DNA from: Clostridia bacterium
Lineage (GTDB): Bacteria; Bacillota; Clostridia; Christensenellales; Aristaeellaceae
Direction of reading: 5' to 3'
DNA: 64,000 nt
NCBI GenBank assembly: GCA_017936765.1
Contig: JAGBEX010000004.1
Span: forward strand, 148,690-212,689
The position numbers and the translations under genes were made by a program. Below the pieces are notes generated by a model. That model searched no databases and had not been told where the DNA came from. It saw only the letters and a list, made by a program, of their open reading frames with translations. Of this stretch, positions 51,616 to 61,344 are shown piece after piece; position 1 is the stretch's first letter; each line of letters begins with the position of its first letter.

Positions 51616-52086
51616 TCAGGTGGTGAGGTTCTTGTTCTCGTTCACCAGCTTCTGCAGTTCGTCCATGAAGGTACCCAGGTCGGTGAACTTGCGGTACACG
51701 GCGGCAAAGCGCACATAGGCCACGTCGTTCAGGGCCTTCAATTCGGCCATCACCATGTCGCCGATCTTCTGGGACGGGATCTCGCTTTCCATGCTGGCAT
51801 AGGCCGCCTGCTCGATGCGGGTGGTGATGCTGTCGATATCCTGCATGGACACGGGCAGCTGGTTGCTGGCGTGGATGATGCCTGTCTTGATCTTCTGGGG
51901 ATCAAAGGCCTCGCGGCGGCCATCGCGCTTGACGACCATCAGCGGCACCATTTCGATCTTCTCATAGGTGGTGAAGCGACGGCCGCAGCCGATGCATTCA
52001 CGGCGGCGGCGAATGCTGCTGCCTTCCTCCGTGGGTCGGGAGTCAATAACCTTACTTTCCGTGCAATTGCAATACTGGCACCGCAT
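51616..52086 (-). CDS. nrdR: Transcriptional regulator NrdR
   Basis: A 156-residue NrdR of standard size. The zinc ribbon has C3, C6, C31 and C34 (MRCQYC and CIGC), followed by RRFTTYE. The ATP-cone domain begins near residue 49 (VVKRDGRREAFDPQKI). NrdR represses ribonucleotide reductase genes according to the ATP/dATP balance. The start ATG at 52084-52086 follows TTGGAGGCG. No nrd genes are in the window, so it acts on targets elsewhere. It is followed by the radical SAM gene at 15 bases. An AT-rich stretch with TATAAT just upstream (52109-52125 region) may hold its promoter, but the -35 box is weak. Confidence 0.96.
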   Translation of the reverse strand: MRCQYCNCTESKVIDSRPTEEGSSIRRRRECIGCGRRFTTYEKIEMVPLMVVKRDGRREAFDPQKIKTGIIHASNQLPVSMQDIDSITTRIEQAAYASMESEIPSQKIGDMVMAELKALNDVAYVRFAAVYRKFTDLGTFMDELQKLVNENKNLTT

Positions 52087-52180
52087 ACGTCCGCCTCCAA
52101 AAATCACTTTTTTTTATTATAACATGATGGAGACAAAAATGAAATAGTTTTGTAAAACTTTTTGAAGAAAACTTTGCAGT

Positions 52181-53947
52181 CTATTCCGGCCACTCGCCAT
52201 CGAAGATCAGCCCCAGCTTGGCCAGGCGGGAGCGGATGGCGCCGGCGCTGCGGCCGTGCTGATCGCTGAGTTCCAGAATGGAAATGCCGTTCAGGTAGCC
52301 CTCCCGCAGCTCCTGCTCCTCCTGCTTTGTCCAAGCGCGGGGAGCGCTGCGCCTGGGTGCGGACTTTTGCACCATGGTGCTGCCACGGGGGTGCTTGGCC
52401 TCGAAGGTGGCAATGACCTTGAGAAAGGTGCTGCCCCACTTGCCCACCTTGGCGGTACCCATGCCATGCACGGCCAGCATTTCGTCCAGGGTGCGGGGCA
52501 TACGGCGTGCCATGTCGGTCAGGGTCTTGTCGTCGCAGATGATATAGGGCGGCACCCGCAGCCCCTGGGCCAGCTTCAATCGGCAGGCGCGGAGCTGCTC
52601 GAACAGGTCGTCCGGGTCGGCAGCGGGGATCTCCTCCGGCACCAGCTGGGGCGGCTGCACAAACACGCTGCCCATGGTGGTGGCCTTCTTGCGGGAGGGG
52701 CGCTTCAATTCCTCCACATAGTCGTATTGCTGGCCCACGCAATGGCTGCAGCCGTCGCATTTTTCCGGGGCGCTCTGGCCGAAGTATTTCAGGATGTAGC
52801 GGCGCAGGCAATGATTGCCGGTGGAGTAGTCGATCATGGTCTCCAGCCGCCGCATGTCCTGCTGGCGAACGGCCTCCTGCTCATCGGCGGTGAGTTCCGG
52901 GTTAGGGTCGCCGTGCTGGATCATCCACTTGGCGGTGTAGATGTCCGAGCCATTGTACAGCAGGATGCACTCTGCATCGGTGCCGTCGCGTCCGGCGCGG
53001 CCAGCCTCCTGGTAGTAGGCCTCCATGGAGCGGGGCATGTTGTAGTGGATCACATAGTTCACGTTGGATTTGTCGATGCCCATGCCAAAGGCGTTGGTGG
53101 CCACCATGATCTGCACCCGGTCGTACTGGAAGTCCTCCTGGGAGGTGCGGCGCTCCTCGTCGGAAAGGCCAGCGTGGTAGCGCCCCACAGAGAAGCCCTC
53201 GGCGGTGAGCTTCTTGCAGACCTCCTCCACGGCCTTGCGGGTGGCGCAGTAGATGATGCCGCTCTGCTCCTTCTTTGTGCGGAGGATGGCAGACAGCGCC
53301 GGGTATTTCGACTTGGGACGCACCACCTCGAAATACAGGTTGGGGCGGTCGAAGCCGGTGGAGGTCATGGCGGGGGAGCGCAGGCGAAGCAGGCGGATGA
53401 TATCATCCCGCACCCGGGCGGTGGCGGTGGCCGTGAAAGCGCCCACGGCGGGACGGGTGGGCAGGGAGTCCACAAAATCAGCGATTTTCAGATAGTTCGG
53501 GCGGAAGTCCTGACCCCATTGGGATACGCAATGCGCCTCGTCTACCGCAATGAGGGAGATGGGTGCGCTGCGGGCAAACTGCTGGAAGGAAAGGGTCTCC
53601 AGGCGCTCGGGAGCCACATAAATGATGCGGTAGGCACCCATGCGGGCGCGCTCGGTGGCCAGGTCGATCTGCCGCGGGGTGAGGGAGCTGTTCAGGTAGG
53701 CGGCGGGGACGCCAGCGCTCTTCAGGGCGGCCACCTGATCCTTCATCAGGGAGATCAGGGGGGAGATCACCAGGGCGACGCCGGTTTTCATCAGCGCGGG
53801 AATCTGGTAGCACATGGACTTGCCTGCGCCTGTGGGCATGATGCCCAGGCAGTCGCGGCCCTGCAGCAGGGCGTCCACCAGCGGCTCCTGCCCGGCACGG
53901 AAGCCATCGTGACCGAAATAATGCTTCAGGGTTTGCAGCTTATCCAT
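52181..53947 (-). CDS. recQ: ATP-dependent DNA helicase RecQ
   Basis: A 588-residue RecQ helicase. Walker A is MPTGAGKS (37-44), the DEAH box is at 136-139 (VDEAHCVSQWG) and motif VI is QEAGRAGRDG. The RecQ zinc site (CLRRYILKYF..CDGCSHC) is near 365-390. The HRDC domain is near 450-535 (FEQLRACRLKLAQGL). A short C-terminal HTH-like tail (GYLNGISILELSDQHGRSAGAIRSRL) is an extra. It unwinds DNA 3'-5' in repair and recombination. The start ATG at 53945-53947 follows AAGGAGG; the open frame runs further upstream only by chance. Confidence 0.96.
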   Translation of the reverse strand: MDKLQTLKHYFGHDGFRAGQEPLVDALLQGRDCLGIMPTGAGKSMCYQIPALMKTGVALVISPLISLMKDQVAALKSAGVPAAYLNSSLTPRQIDLATERARMGAYRIIYVAPERLETLSFQQFARSAPISLIAVDEAHCVSQWGQDFRPNYLKIADFVDSLPTRPAVGAFTATATARVRDDIIRLLRLRSPAMTSTGFDRPNLYFEVVRPKSKYPALSAILRTKKEQSGIIYCATRKAVEEVCKKLTAEGFSVGRYHAGLSDEERRTSQEDFQYDRVQIMVATNAFGMGIDKSNVNYVIHYNMPRSMEAYYQEAGRAGRDGTDAECILLYNGSDIYTAKWMIQHGDPNPELTADEQEAVRQQDMRRLETMIDYSTGNHCLRRYILKYFGQSAPEKCDGCSHCVGQQYDYVEELKRPSRKKATTMGSVFVQPPQLVPEEIPAADPDDLFEQLRACRLKLAQGLRVPPYIICDDKTLTDMARRMPRTLDEMLAVHGMGTAKVGKWGSTFLKVIATFEAKHPRGSTMVQKSAPRRSAPRAWTKQEEQELREGYLNGISILELSDQHGRSAGAIRSRLAKLGLIFDGEWPE

Positions 53948-54042
53948 GGTGCGCCTCCTTCTTTGGTGATCCCATCCATTGTACCCTGAAACGGTTCTTT
54001 CCGCAAGGTTTTGTGCATAGCTTTGCCTGCGGAGGTGAACAG

Positions 54043-54519
54043 ATGATGCAGCATCGTTTTCTGCGGACATATATCCTGCTGCGGCCAGCGGGAGGACAGG
54101 CCTCAGGTTTTGCCCGTGTGGAGTGCCAGCGGGGGAGAGGCAAACTGAATATCCATGCGTCCAGCCTGCCGGAAAAGCCGGTGCGGGCGCTGCTTTGCGG
54201 TGATGTGCAGACCGGCGCGGTGCTGGATCTGGGGCTGATGCATCCCCTGGGCGGCCAGCAGGCGGCGCTGTGCCGGGATCATATGGCCCTGCAGGGCGGC
54301 TATCAGGTGCTGGTGCTGGCCACGGACTGGCCGGAGGCAAAGCTGCTGCTCTACGGGTGGCTGCATCCACAGCCGAAGTGTACGCTGTGGCAGATGCAGG
54401 AGATCGTGGAGCGCTACCTGGCCTATCCGGCGGCGGACAGCGCTCCGGCACCGATGGAAGTCGCAGAAAAACAGCCGGAACGCTCTGTTTTGATGCTGCG
54501 CAGCCGTGTTTCCACTTGA
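54043..54519 (+). CDS. Unknown small protein, 158 residues
   Basis: A 158-residue protein without signal peptide or membrane helix. GGAGG lies 7 bases before the ATG at 54043; a second ATG follows at once. The N-terminal part (HRFLRTYILLRPAGGQASGFARVECQRGRGKLNIHASSLP) and ALLCGDVQTGAVLDLGLM look like a mostly beta domain; the tail from about 130 is polar and probably flexible. I recognise no family. The gene is divergent from recQ and lies 58 bases before galM, whose promoter overlaps its end. Codon use is like that of the neighbours. Confidence 0.7.
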   Translation: MMQHRFLRTYILLRPAGGQASGFARVECQRGRGKLNIHASSLPEKPVRALLCGDVQTGAVLDLGLMHPLGGQQAALCRDHMALQGGYQVLVLATDWPEAKLLLYGWLHPQPKCTLWQMQEIVERYLAYPAADSAPAPMEVAEKQPERSVLMLRSRVST

Positions 54520-54543
54520 CAAGTTCCGGTAATGCGGTACAAT
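54516..54543 (+). promoter_or_regulatory. Promoter of galM
   Basis: A perfect TTGACA (54516-54521) and TACAAT (54538-54543) are separated by 16 bases. The -35 box overlaps the stop codon of the unknown gene. Confidence 0.8.
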
Positions 54544-54577
54544 AGATGCAAAGACAGCAATACAAGGAGGGTTTCCT

Positions 54578-55645
54578 ATGTCCATTAGCATCAAGCCCTT
54601 TGGGCAGACCAAGGATGGCCAGCAGGTCAACCAATATACGCTGACGAACGCCTCCGGCGCTTCCATTTCCGTGATCGACTGGGGCGCGATCCTCACTTCC
54701 ATTATCGTGCCTGACCGCGATGGCAACATGGCCGACGTGGCGCTGGGCTTTGACTCCATGGAGAAGTACGGCGGCCCGCACGGCTCCATGGGCGATACCG
54801 TTGGCCGCTATGGCAACCGCATTGGCAAGGGCAAGTTCACCCTGGACGGTGTGGACTATCAGCTGGCGTTGAATGACCACGGCGTGAACCACCTCCACGG
54901 CGGCAACCGCGGCTTCGACGCCTATATGTGGGAAGCCAAGACCACCGAGGGCAAGTATCAGGACAGCGTGGCCTTCCACCGCGTCAGCCCCGATGGCGAG
55001 GAAAACTACCCCGGCAACCTGGACGTGACCGTGACCTATACCTGGGATGACGACAACAACCTGATCATCCGCTACGAGGCCACCACCGACAAGGCCACCC
55101 TGTGCAACCTGACCAACCACACCTATTTCAACCTGGCTGGTCACGACCACGGCACCATCCGCGACCATGTGGTGTTCATCGATGCTGATGTGATCACCCC
55201 CGTGGACGAGGGCCTGATCCCCACCGGCAGCTATATGCCCGTGGCCTACACCCCCCTGGATCTGCGCGAAGGCCTGCTGCTGGGCGACGGCCTGGATGCT
55301 ATCGACTCCTGCCCCCAGATGCAGCCCGCCGGCGGCTACGACCACAACTTTGTGCTGCGCAAGGGCGAAGCGGTGGGTATGTGCGCTTGCGTGGTGCATG
55401 AGGAGACCGGCCGCATCATGGAGGTCATCACCGACCAGCCCGCCGTGCAGCTCTACACCGCCTGCACCACCGACCTGGAAGGCGGCAAGGGCGGCGCCCA
55501 CTATGGTCAATATTCCGGCCTGTGCCTGGAGACCCAGCATTGCCCGGACGACCCCAACAATCCCCAGTTCCCCGGCACCACGGTGCTGCGTCCCGGTGAG
55601 AAGTACGACACCACCACCATTTACGCTTTCCGCGTGGATGAGTAA
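54578..55645 (+). CDS. galM: Aldose 1-epimerase (galactose mutarotase)
   Basis: A 355-residue GalM-type mutarotase that interconverts alpha- and beta-anomers of aldoses in the cytoplasm. Visible motifs are GRYGNRIGKGKF (about 76-87), NHLHGG with the first His near 107, LTNHTYFNLAG with the catalytic His near 184, and the catalytic Glu in CLETQHCPD near 312. The length is typical. AAGGAGG precedes the ATG. It has its own strong promoter and a strong terminator. Likely partners are GH42 (galactose) and the xylose enzymes, as GalM proteins often take several sugars. Confidence 0.95.
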   Translation: MSISIKPFGQTKDGQQVNQYTLTNASGASISVIDWGAILTSIIVPDRDGNMADVALGFDSMEKYGGPHGSMGDTVGRYGNRIGKGKFTLDGVDYQLALNDHGVNHLHGGNRGFDAYMWEAKTTEGKYQDSVAFHRVSPDGEENYPGNLDVTVTYTWDDDNNLIIRYEATTDKATLCNLTNHTYFNLAGHDHGTIRDHVVFIDADVITPVDEGLIPTGSYMPVAYTPLDLREGLLLGDGLDAIDSCPQMQPAGGYDHNFVLRKGEAVGMCACVVHEETGRIMEVITDQPAVQLYTACTTDLEGGKGGAHYGQYSGLCLETQHCPDDPNNPQFPGTTVLRPGEKYDTTTIYAFRVDE

Positions 55646-55657
55646 TCGACAAATAAC

Positions 55658-55693
55658 AAAGGACGGATGCTTGATAAGAGCATCCGTCCTTTT
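55658..55693 (+). terminator. Terminator of galM
   Basis: Stem GGACGGATGCT (55661-55671)/AGCATCCGTCC (55679-55689) with loop TGATAAG, followed by four T. Confidence 0.9.
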
Positions 55694-55800
55694 GCGTGTG
55701 TCGCAAAGAGTTTCGCGCCTGCGGGCGCGACCAAAGGGCTTTCCGATCGCCCTTTGGAATCCTTCGGGTTCCGCGGGGTGAAAAAAGTGGCAAGGCGGAA

Positions 55801-57060
55801 TCATTCCTCCGGCGTTTCCACCGCGCCTAGGCGGCGCTGGATGGAGCGGGTGCGGGTGAAGGCCGTGTCGATGGACTCGGTGGCCTGCACCAGGCGTTGG
55901 CGGGTTTTTTCCAGCACCTCAGCAAACTTGTCGAAGTCGTTCTTCACGCTGCCCAGCAGGCTCCATACCTCGCTGGAGCGCTTCTCAATGGCCAGGGTGC
56001 GGAAGCCCATTTGCAGGGCGTTCAGCAGGGCAGAGAAGGTGGAGGGGCCTGCCACCACGATGCGATGCTCCCGCTGGATGCTTTCGCACAGGTCGGGGCA
56101 TTGCACTACCTCGGCATAGAGACCCTCAATGGGAAGGAACATGATGGCGAAGTCCGTGGTGTGGGGCGGCGCAACGTACTTGCTGGCAATGCGCTTGGCC
56201 TCCTGCTTGATGCGCTGGATCAGCGCCTTGCGGGCGGTATCGGCAGCGGTGGCGTCGCCGGACTGGCTGGCTTCCATCAGGCGCAGGTAGTCCTCCTGAG
56301 GGAATTTGCTGTCGATGGGCAAATACAGCACATCGGCCTCCTTGCCGGGGAGACGCACGGCAAACTCCACCCGCTCGGTCGAGCCGGGGATCACCGCTAC
56401 GTTTTCATCATACTGGCCGGGGGCCAGCATGGCGCTGAGCAGGCTGCCCAGCTGCATTTCACCCCAGATGCCCCGGGTCTTCACATTGGTCAGCACCTTT
56501 TTCAGGTCGCCCACGCCCACGGCCAGGGTCTGCATTTCACCCAGGCTCTTGTACACCTGCTCCAGCCGCTGGCTCACCTGGGCAAAGCTGTCGTTCAGTC
56601 GCTTGTCCAGGGATTCGGTGAGCTTTTCGTCCACGGTGCGGCGCATTTCCGCCAGCTGGCGGTCGTTGGCCTGGCGCAGGGTCTCCATGCGGGTGTCCAG
56701 CTGGGTGAGGCTGGCGGTGACGGAGGCGGCCATCTGCCCGGCGCGCTCCTCCTGGTTGCGGGTGGAGAGAAGCACCTGCCGCTGCATACTTTCCAGCAGG
56801 CCGGACTGGCTCTGTCCCAGCTGGGTCAGGGTGTTCAGCAGGGCGGTGTTGCCATCGGCCAGGGCGGCGGCGTGTTCGTCCCGCTGGTGATCCAGTTCGT
56901 CAAACAGGTCGTAGGCCAGGTTTTGTAGGTATTGGTTTTGCTGCTGCTGGTGGTGCTTTTGCTCGTGGAGGGAATGGTTCTGCCGCGTGAGCAGCACGAT
57001 AAGCAGAATGGTGACCACCGCCAGCAGGGCGATGGCAATGAGGATCAGGATGTTCTCCAT
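55801..57060 (-). CDS. rmuC: DNA recombination protein RmuC
   Basis: A 419-residue RmuC. One membrane helix (about 5-25, LILIAIALLAVVTILLIVLL) is followed by a long coiled coil (about 30-170), then the conserved RmuC nuclease-like domain (about 190-390; NVKTRGIWGEMQLGSLL, PIDSKFPQEDY, PSTFSALLNALQMGFR). RmuC limits sequence inversions and is thought to be a nuclease, although its exact activity is uncertain. The ATG at 57058-57060 follows AAAGGAGG. It lies downstream of recR, separated by the recR terminator. No clear hairpin terminator follows its stop. Confidence 0.95.
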   Translation of the reverse strand: MENILILIAIALLAVVTILLIVLLTRQNHSLHEQKHHQQQQNQYLQNLAYDLFDELDHQRDEHAAALADGNTALLNTLTQLGQSQSGLLESMQRQVLLSTRNQEERAGQMAASVTASLTQLDTRMETLRQANDRQLAEMRRTVDEKLTESLDKRLNDSFAQVSQRLEQVYKSLGEMQTLAVGVGDLKKVLTNVKTRGIWGEMQLGSLLSAMLAPGQYDENVAVIPGSTERVEFAVRLPGKEADVLYLPIDSKFPQEDYLRLMEASQSGDATAADTARKALIQRIKQEAKRIASKYVAPPHTTDFAIMFLPIEGLYAEVVQCPDLCESIQREHRIVVAGPSTFSALLNALQMGFRTLAIEKRSSEVWSLLGSVKNDFDKFAEVLEKTRQRLVQATESIDTAFTRTRSIQRRLGAVETPEE

Positions 57061-57074
57061 GCGGCCTCCTTTGC

Positions 57075-57100
57075 AAAAAAGCACGCGTTGCTGCGTGCTT
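57075..57100 (-). terminator. Terminator of recR
   Basis: Stem AAGCACGC (57093-57100)/GCGTGCTT (57079-57086) with a 6-base loop and a T-run on the minus strand. It ends just before the rmuC ribosome binding site. Confidence 0.85.
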
Positions 57101-57109
57101 ATGGGTGTA

Positions 57110-57709
57110 TCACATTTCGCGTCGGCCTTCCAGGGCCTTGGACAGGGTCACCTCGTCGGCGTATTCCAGGTCGCTGCCCACCGGCACGCCATGGGCAATG
57201 CGGGTGCAGCGGACGCCCAGGGGCTTCAAAAGCCGGGCGATGTAGGTGGCGGTGGCTTCGCCCTCGATGTCCGGGTTGGTGGCCAGGATCACCTCGCACA
57301 CCTCGCTCTGGCTCAAACGAGCCACCAGCTCCTTGATGCGGATGTCATCCGGTCCCACGCCGTCCATGGGGGAGAGGGTGCCGTGCAGCACATGGTACAC
57401 GCCGTGATAGTCGTGCATACGCTCCATGGCGGCCACGTCGCGGGGATCGCGCACCACACAGATCTGCCCGTTGTGGCGCTCCGGGTTGCGGCACACGTCG
57501 CATTGTTCGCTGGCGGCGTAGTTGCCGCAGGTTTCGCAATAGCGGATGGCCTTACGCCCCTGCCAGATGGCGGTGGCCAGGGCGTGAACGTCCTCCAGGG
57601 GCATACTCACGATGTGGTAGGCCAGGCGCTGAGCCGTCTTTTGACCGATGCCCGGCAGGTGCGACAGCTCGGCTACCATGCGGGCAATGGGTTCGATCTG
57701 GTTGGCCAT
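57110..57709 (-). CDS. recR: Recombination protein RecR
   Basis: A 199-residue RecR of standard size. The helix-hairpin-helix is near 15-30 ([19 protein letters not shown]), the zinc site is CETCGN..CDVC (about 58-73), the Toprim domain starts at [14 protein letters not shown] (about 83-96), and the C-terminal part [18 protein letters not shown] is typical. RecR works with RecO and RecF to load RecA at gaps. It begins 2 bases after ybaB ends, in the usual ybaB-recR order. It ends with a terminator. Confidence 0.97.
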   Translation of the reverse strand: MANQIEPIARMVAELSHLPGIGQKTAQRLAYHIVSMPLEDVHALATAIWQGRKAIRYCETCGNYAASEQCDVCRNPERHNGQICVVRDPRDVAAMERMHDYHGVYHVLHGTLSPMDGVGPDDIRIKELVARLSQSEVCEVILATNPDIEGEATATYIARLLKPLGVRCTRIAHGVPVGSDLEYADEVTLSKALEGRREM

Positions 57710-57711
57710 GC

Positions 57712-58050
57712 TTAGAACATACCGCCCATGCCGGGAGCCATGCGGTTCATGGTGGCCTCGCGGGTCTCCTCGCCCTTGCGCAGAGCCTCGTTCACAGCGG
57801 CCATGATCAGATCCTGCAGCATCTCGATGTCGTCGGGATCCACCACCTGGGGATCGATGGTGATGTCCAGCAGCTCGCGCTTGCCGGAGACCTTCACGCT
57901 CACCATGCCGCCGCCGCTGGCAGCCTCGTATTCAGCTGCGTCCAGCTTTTCCTGGGCTTCCTGCATCTGCTGCTGCATCTTCTGTGCCTGACGCATCAGC
58001 TGCTGCATATTCGCGCCGCCGCCGAAGCCACCAAAATTCTGTCGTGCCAT
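57712..58050 (-). CDS. YbaB/EbfC-family nucleoid-associated protein
   Basis: A 112-residue YbaB/EbfC protein that binds DNA as a dimer. The N-terminal helix [19 protein letters not shown] is followed by [22 protein letters not shown] and the C-terminal helix region ([16 protein letters not shown]). The Gly/Phe-rich start ([12 protein letters not shown]) and the Met/Gly-rich end are typical in Firmicutes. It lies 2 bases before recR and 3 bases after the DUF4097 gene. The dnaX gene, which often precedes it, is not here. Confidence 0.96.
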   Translation of the reverse strand: MARQNFGGFGGGANMQQLMRQAQKMQQQMQEAQEKLDAAEYEAASGGGMVSVKVSGKRELLDITIDPQVVDPDDIEMLQDLIMAAVNEALRKGEETREATMNRMAPGMGGMF

Positions 58051-58053
58051 AGT

Positions 58054-58812
58054 TTATTCCTCCTCATAGATTGCAGCGGTGCTGCAAGATATTTCAAGAT
58101 TGCCGGATAGGCTGTTCATCCGCGCCGGGGGTGCCTCGTGCTGGATGGACACGCCCCTGGTGAGCAGCCGCCCGCTGACGGAGCGCAGCGCTGCGTCCAC
58201 CCTGTCCATGGGGGTGAACAGGCGCACATTGCCGGAGACCGTCAGCCCGGCCAGATGGGTGAAGGGGCGCAGGGCGTCCAGGTCGGTTTGACCGGAGACG
58301 GTGCGGATGCGATAGCTGTCGAAGCTGCAGGCGCGGGCGGTGATATCGCCGGACACGCTGCGCAGTTGCAGCTTTTCGCCCTGAAGATCCTCGGCGTTCA
58401 CGTCGCCGGAAAGGGTGTGAAGCGCGGTGGTGATGCTCTGCAAATCGCTGATGTTCATGTCGCCGGTGATGGTGGACAGCGTGAAATCCGTGCCGATAAG
58501 GCCGCGGACGTTCAGCGGAGCGGAGATGGTGTGCAGATCCACCGCACCCTTCCAGGAGCGGGGGAGGCGGATCATCACCTGCATCCAGCGCTCGCTGCCC
58601 AGGCTTTTCAAGTTGATGCCACAGGAGGGCTGTTCCACGGTGAGGCGGTTTTCCTCGCAGGTGATGCGAAGCTGGTTCACATCGTTTTCCCCGCCGGAAA
58701 CCAGCACCTGGATCTGTTCCACATCCTCCACCAGCACATCCAGGCTGGCCCAGGCCAAACGCGCGGCCAGGGTGTTGACCAGAATGGCGGGGAAGCTTTC
58801 GTTGCGGTTCAC
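58054..58812 (-). CDS. DUF4097-like beta-repeat protein
   Basis: A 252-residue protein that appears all-beta. It has repeated strands such as ISAPLNVRGLIG, STITGDMNISDLQ, HTLSGDVNAEDLQ, RSVSGDITARACS and RTVSGQTDLDALR, spaced by about 20 residues, as in the DUF4097/DUF4098 right-handed beta-repeat family (LiaG/YvlB-like). The GTG at 58810-58812 is the preferred start because GGAGG lies 7 bases before it. There is no signal peptide or membrane helix. It is 3 bases upstream of ybaB, so it shares an mRNA with ybaB-recR. The reason for this link is unknown. Confidence 0.82.
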   Translation of the reverse strand: MNRNESFPAILVNTLAARLAWASLDVLVEDVEQIQVLVSGGENDVNQLRITCEENRLTVEQPSCGINLKSLGSERWMQVMIRLPRSWKGAVDLHTISAPLNVRGLIGTDFTLSTITGDMNISDLQSITTALHTLSGDVNAEDLQGEKLQLRSVSGDITARACSFDSYRIRTVSGQTDLDALRPFTHLAGLTVSGNVRLFTPMDRVDAALRSVSGRLLTRGVSIQHEAPPARMNSLSGNLEISCSTAAIYEEE

Positions 58813-58863
58813 TCCATCACCTCCTGTGGGATATGATACCACGATTTACGCCGGGATGCAAGG

Positions 58864-61341
58864 TCAGCCCTGTACCTCTTCCATGCCCATGACGCCGGTG
58901 ACCACGTCGTCCAGGATGGCCATCACATAGGGCAGGCCGCGGTCGGTTTTGCCCTGGAGCATGATCTCGTCCTTGGTGAGGCGGGTGGCGGGGGACTGGG
59001 CCTGGGTGATGATCAGCTGGCAAGGGTTTTCGCCTGCCAGATACAGCGCGGCGATGTAGCGGCCGTTGGAGCCGTTTTTGTTGAAGTAGAAGGACTTTAC
59101 GCCCTTGCCGTTGCGGTTCTGACGCTCGAAATCCATGGCGGGGATGCGTTTGCCGTAGCCGCGCTCGCTGAAGAGGATCATCTGATCCTTTTCGCCAAGC
59201 TGACCAGCCCAGATGACCTCGTCGCCCTTCTCCACCTGCATGGCCTTTACGCCTGCGGAGATGCGTCCCTGGGTGGGAACGGTGTCCAGGGCGAAACGGA
59301 TGCACATGCCGCTGCGGCTGATGAACAGCACGTCGTCCCGGGTGGCGGCGGGCATGACGCACAGCAGCTCGTCGCCGGTGTTGATCTTGGTGGCGGCGAA
59401 CTTCTTTGAACGCACGTCGTAGTCCTTGGCGGCGGTACGCTTGATCATGCCCTGCTTGGTGATGAACAGGAAGTCAGGCTGCTTGGGCAGCTCGCTCAGG
59501 GGCATACAGGTGATCAGCAGCGGCGCTTCGCTGTCCTCCAGTCCAGCCAGCACGCCGGAGAGCAGCTGGCCGCGATCCTTGGGCTTGCACTCGGCTAGCG
59601 CGCCCACGCTGAGGGGATAGCAGTTGCCGTGGTTGGTGAAGAAGAGCAGCGTCTCGTCGGTCCTGGTGGTGAAGAGATACTGCGCCGCTTCCTTGGGATC
59701 CTCCTCGTAGGCGGGGAGGGGATTCTTTTTGTAGAAGGCGGGGTACATCCGCTTCAGGTAGCCGCTGTGGGTGAAGGCCACGATGGCTTCCTCCGGCACG
59801 GGGGTCTCGTCCAGGGGTTCGGCGGGGCTGGACTCGATGCCCTCGATGGTGGTGCGGCGCTCGTCGGCGTATTCGTCGGCGATCTCCTGCAGCTCCTTGC
59901 GGATCACGTTCAGCAGCTTCTTTTCGCTGCCTAGGATGCCTTCCAGCTTGTCGATGAGCTTCAAAAGGTCGGCATATTCCTTGCGCAGCGCCTCGATTTC
60001 CAGGTTGGTCAGGCGCTGCAGGCGCATATCCAGAATGGCCTGGGCCTGCACCTCGGTGAGGTCGAAGCGCTCCATCAGCTTCTGCTTGGCTTCCTTGGGG
60101 TTCTTGCTGCCGCGGATCAGGGCGATGACCTCGTCCAGGTTGTCCACGGCGATCATCAATCCCTGCAAAATGTGGGCGCGGGCGCGGGCCTGCTTCAGCT
60201 CGTATTCCGTGCGGCGGGTCACCACATCCTTCTGGTGGCGGATGAAGTGGCCGATCATGGACTTCAGGCCCATCTGCACGGGCTTGCCCTGGGCAATGGC
60301 CACCATGTTCACGCCAAAGGTGACCTGCAGGTCGGAATACTTGAAGAGGTAGGCCAGCACCTTTTCGGCATTGGAATCGCGCTTGAGTTCGATCACAGCG
60401 CGCATACCGGTGCGGTCGCTCTCGTCGCGAATATCATAGATGCAGCCCAGGGCGGCCTTCTTTTCCTCGGAGAGCTTGAGAATCTTTTCCAGCATGGCGG
60501 CCTTGTTGACCTGATAGGGTACCTCGGTGATCACGATGAGCTTGCGGCCGGAGGCGCCATCCTCGATATGCACGCGGGCGCGGAGGCTCAGCTTGGAGCG
60601 GCCGGTCTCGTAGCCCTTGCGGAGCTCCTCGTTCTTCACCAGCACGCCGCCGGTGGGGAAGTCCGGGCCGGGGATGATCTCCATCAGTTCGTCCAGGGTG
60701 ATGTCGGGATTCTCGATCTGGGCGATAACGGCGCGGACGCTTTCCGCCAGGTTGTGGGGCGGGATGTTGGTGGCCAGACCCACGGCAATGCCGCTGGCGC
60801 CGTTCACCAGCAGGTTGGGGAAGCGCGCCGGGAGCATGTCCGGCTCCTTCAGCGTATCGTCAAAGTTCAGGCGGAAGGGCACGGTGTCCTTCTCGATGTC
60901 ACGGAGCATCAGCATGGCCAGGGGCGCCATGCGGGCCTCGGTATAACGCATGGCGGCGGCGCTGTCGCCATCGATGGAGCCAAAGTTGCCGTGGCCGTCC
61001 ACCATGGGGCCGCGCATGGAGAAATCCTGGGCCATGCGCACCAGGGCATCGTAGACGGAGCTGTCGCCGTGGGGGTGATATTTACCCAGGCAGTCGCCCA
61101 CGATGCGGGCGCATTTGCGGTGGGGCTTATCGGGGGTGGTGCCAAGCTCCATCATGGTGTACAGCACGCGGCGCTGCACGGGCTTGAGACCGTCCTCCAC
61201 CCGGGGGATGGCGCGCTCCATGATAACATGCTCCGCATAGGGGATCATGGAGGAGTGCATCACGTCCTCCACCGTGGTTTGCAAAATGCGGGAGGGATCG
61301 TCCTTGGGGATGGGGCGGGTATCGCTGCCTTTGCGTGCCAT
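58864..61341 (-). CDS. parC: DNA topoisomerase IV (type IIA) subunit A, ParC-like
   Basis: An 825-residue GyrA/ParC-type subunit. The catalytic Tyr133 is in MRYTEARM. The quinolone-determining region [16 protein letters not shown] has Ser94 and Asp98 at the usual positions, as in sensitive strains. The C-terminal beta-propeller starts near residue 510. The GyrA box (QRRGGKG) is replaced by QNRNGKG, so the enzyme may not wrap DNA like gyrase, which favours the ParC-type name. It lies 3 bases after the ParE-like gene. The assignment against a second gyrase is not certain. Confidence 0.88.
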   Translation of the reverse strand: MARKGSDTRPIPKDDPSRILQTTVEDVMHSSMIPYAEHVIMERAIPRVEDGLKPVQRRVLYTMMELGTTPDKPHRKCARIVGDCLGKYHPHGDSSVYDALVRMAQDFSMRGPMVDGHGNFGSIDGDSAAAMRYTEARMAPLAMLMLRDIEKDTVPFRLNFDDTLKEPDMLPARFPNLLVNGASGIAVGLATNIPPHNLAESVRAVIAQIENPDITLDELMEIIPGPDFPTGGVLVKNEELRKGYETGRSKLSLRARVHIEDGASGRKLIVITEVPYQVNKAAMLEKILKLSEEKKAALGCIYDIRDESDRTGMRAVIELKRDSNAEKVLAYLFKYSDLQVTFGVNMVAIAQGKPVQMGLKSMIGHFIRHQKDVVTRRTEYELKQARARAHILQGLMIAVDNLDEVIALIRGSKNPKEAKQKLMERFDLTEVQAQAILDMRLQRLTNLEIEALRKEYADLLKLIDKLEGILGSEKKLLNVIRKELQEIADEYADERRTTIEGIESSPAEPLDETPVPEEAIVAFTHSGYLKRMYPAFYKKNPLPAYEEDPKEAAQYLFTTRTDETLLFFTNHGNCYPLSVGALAECKPKDRGQLLSGVLAGLEDSEAPLLITCMPLSELPKQPDFLFITKQGMIKRTAAKDYDVRSKKFAATKINTGDELLCVMPAATRDDVLFISRSGMCIRFALDTVPTQGRISAGVKAMQVEKGDEVIWAGQLGEKDQMILFSERGYGKRIPAMDFERQNRNGKGVKSFYFNKNGSNGRYIAALYLAGENPCQLIITQAQSPATRLTKDEIMLQGKTDRGLPYVMAILDDVVTGVMGMEEVQG

Positions 61342-61344
61342 GGC

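Noticed and set aside
53948..55804. Upstream extension of recQ to about 1207 codons
   Set aside because: It runs antisense through galM and the unknown gene at 54043. The ATG at 53947 with AAGGAGG is the clear start.
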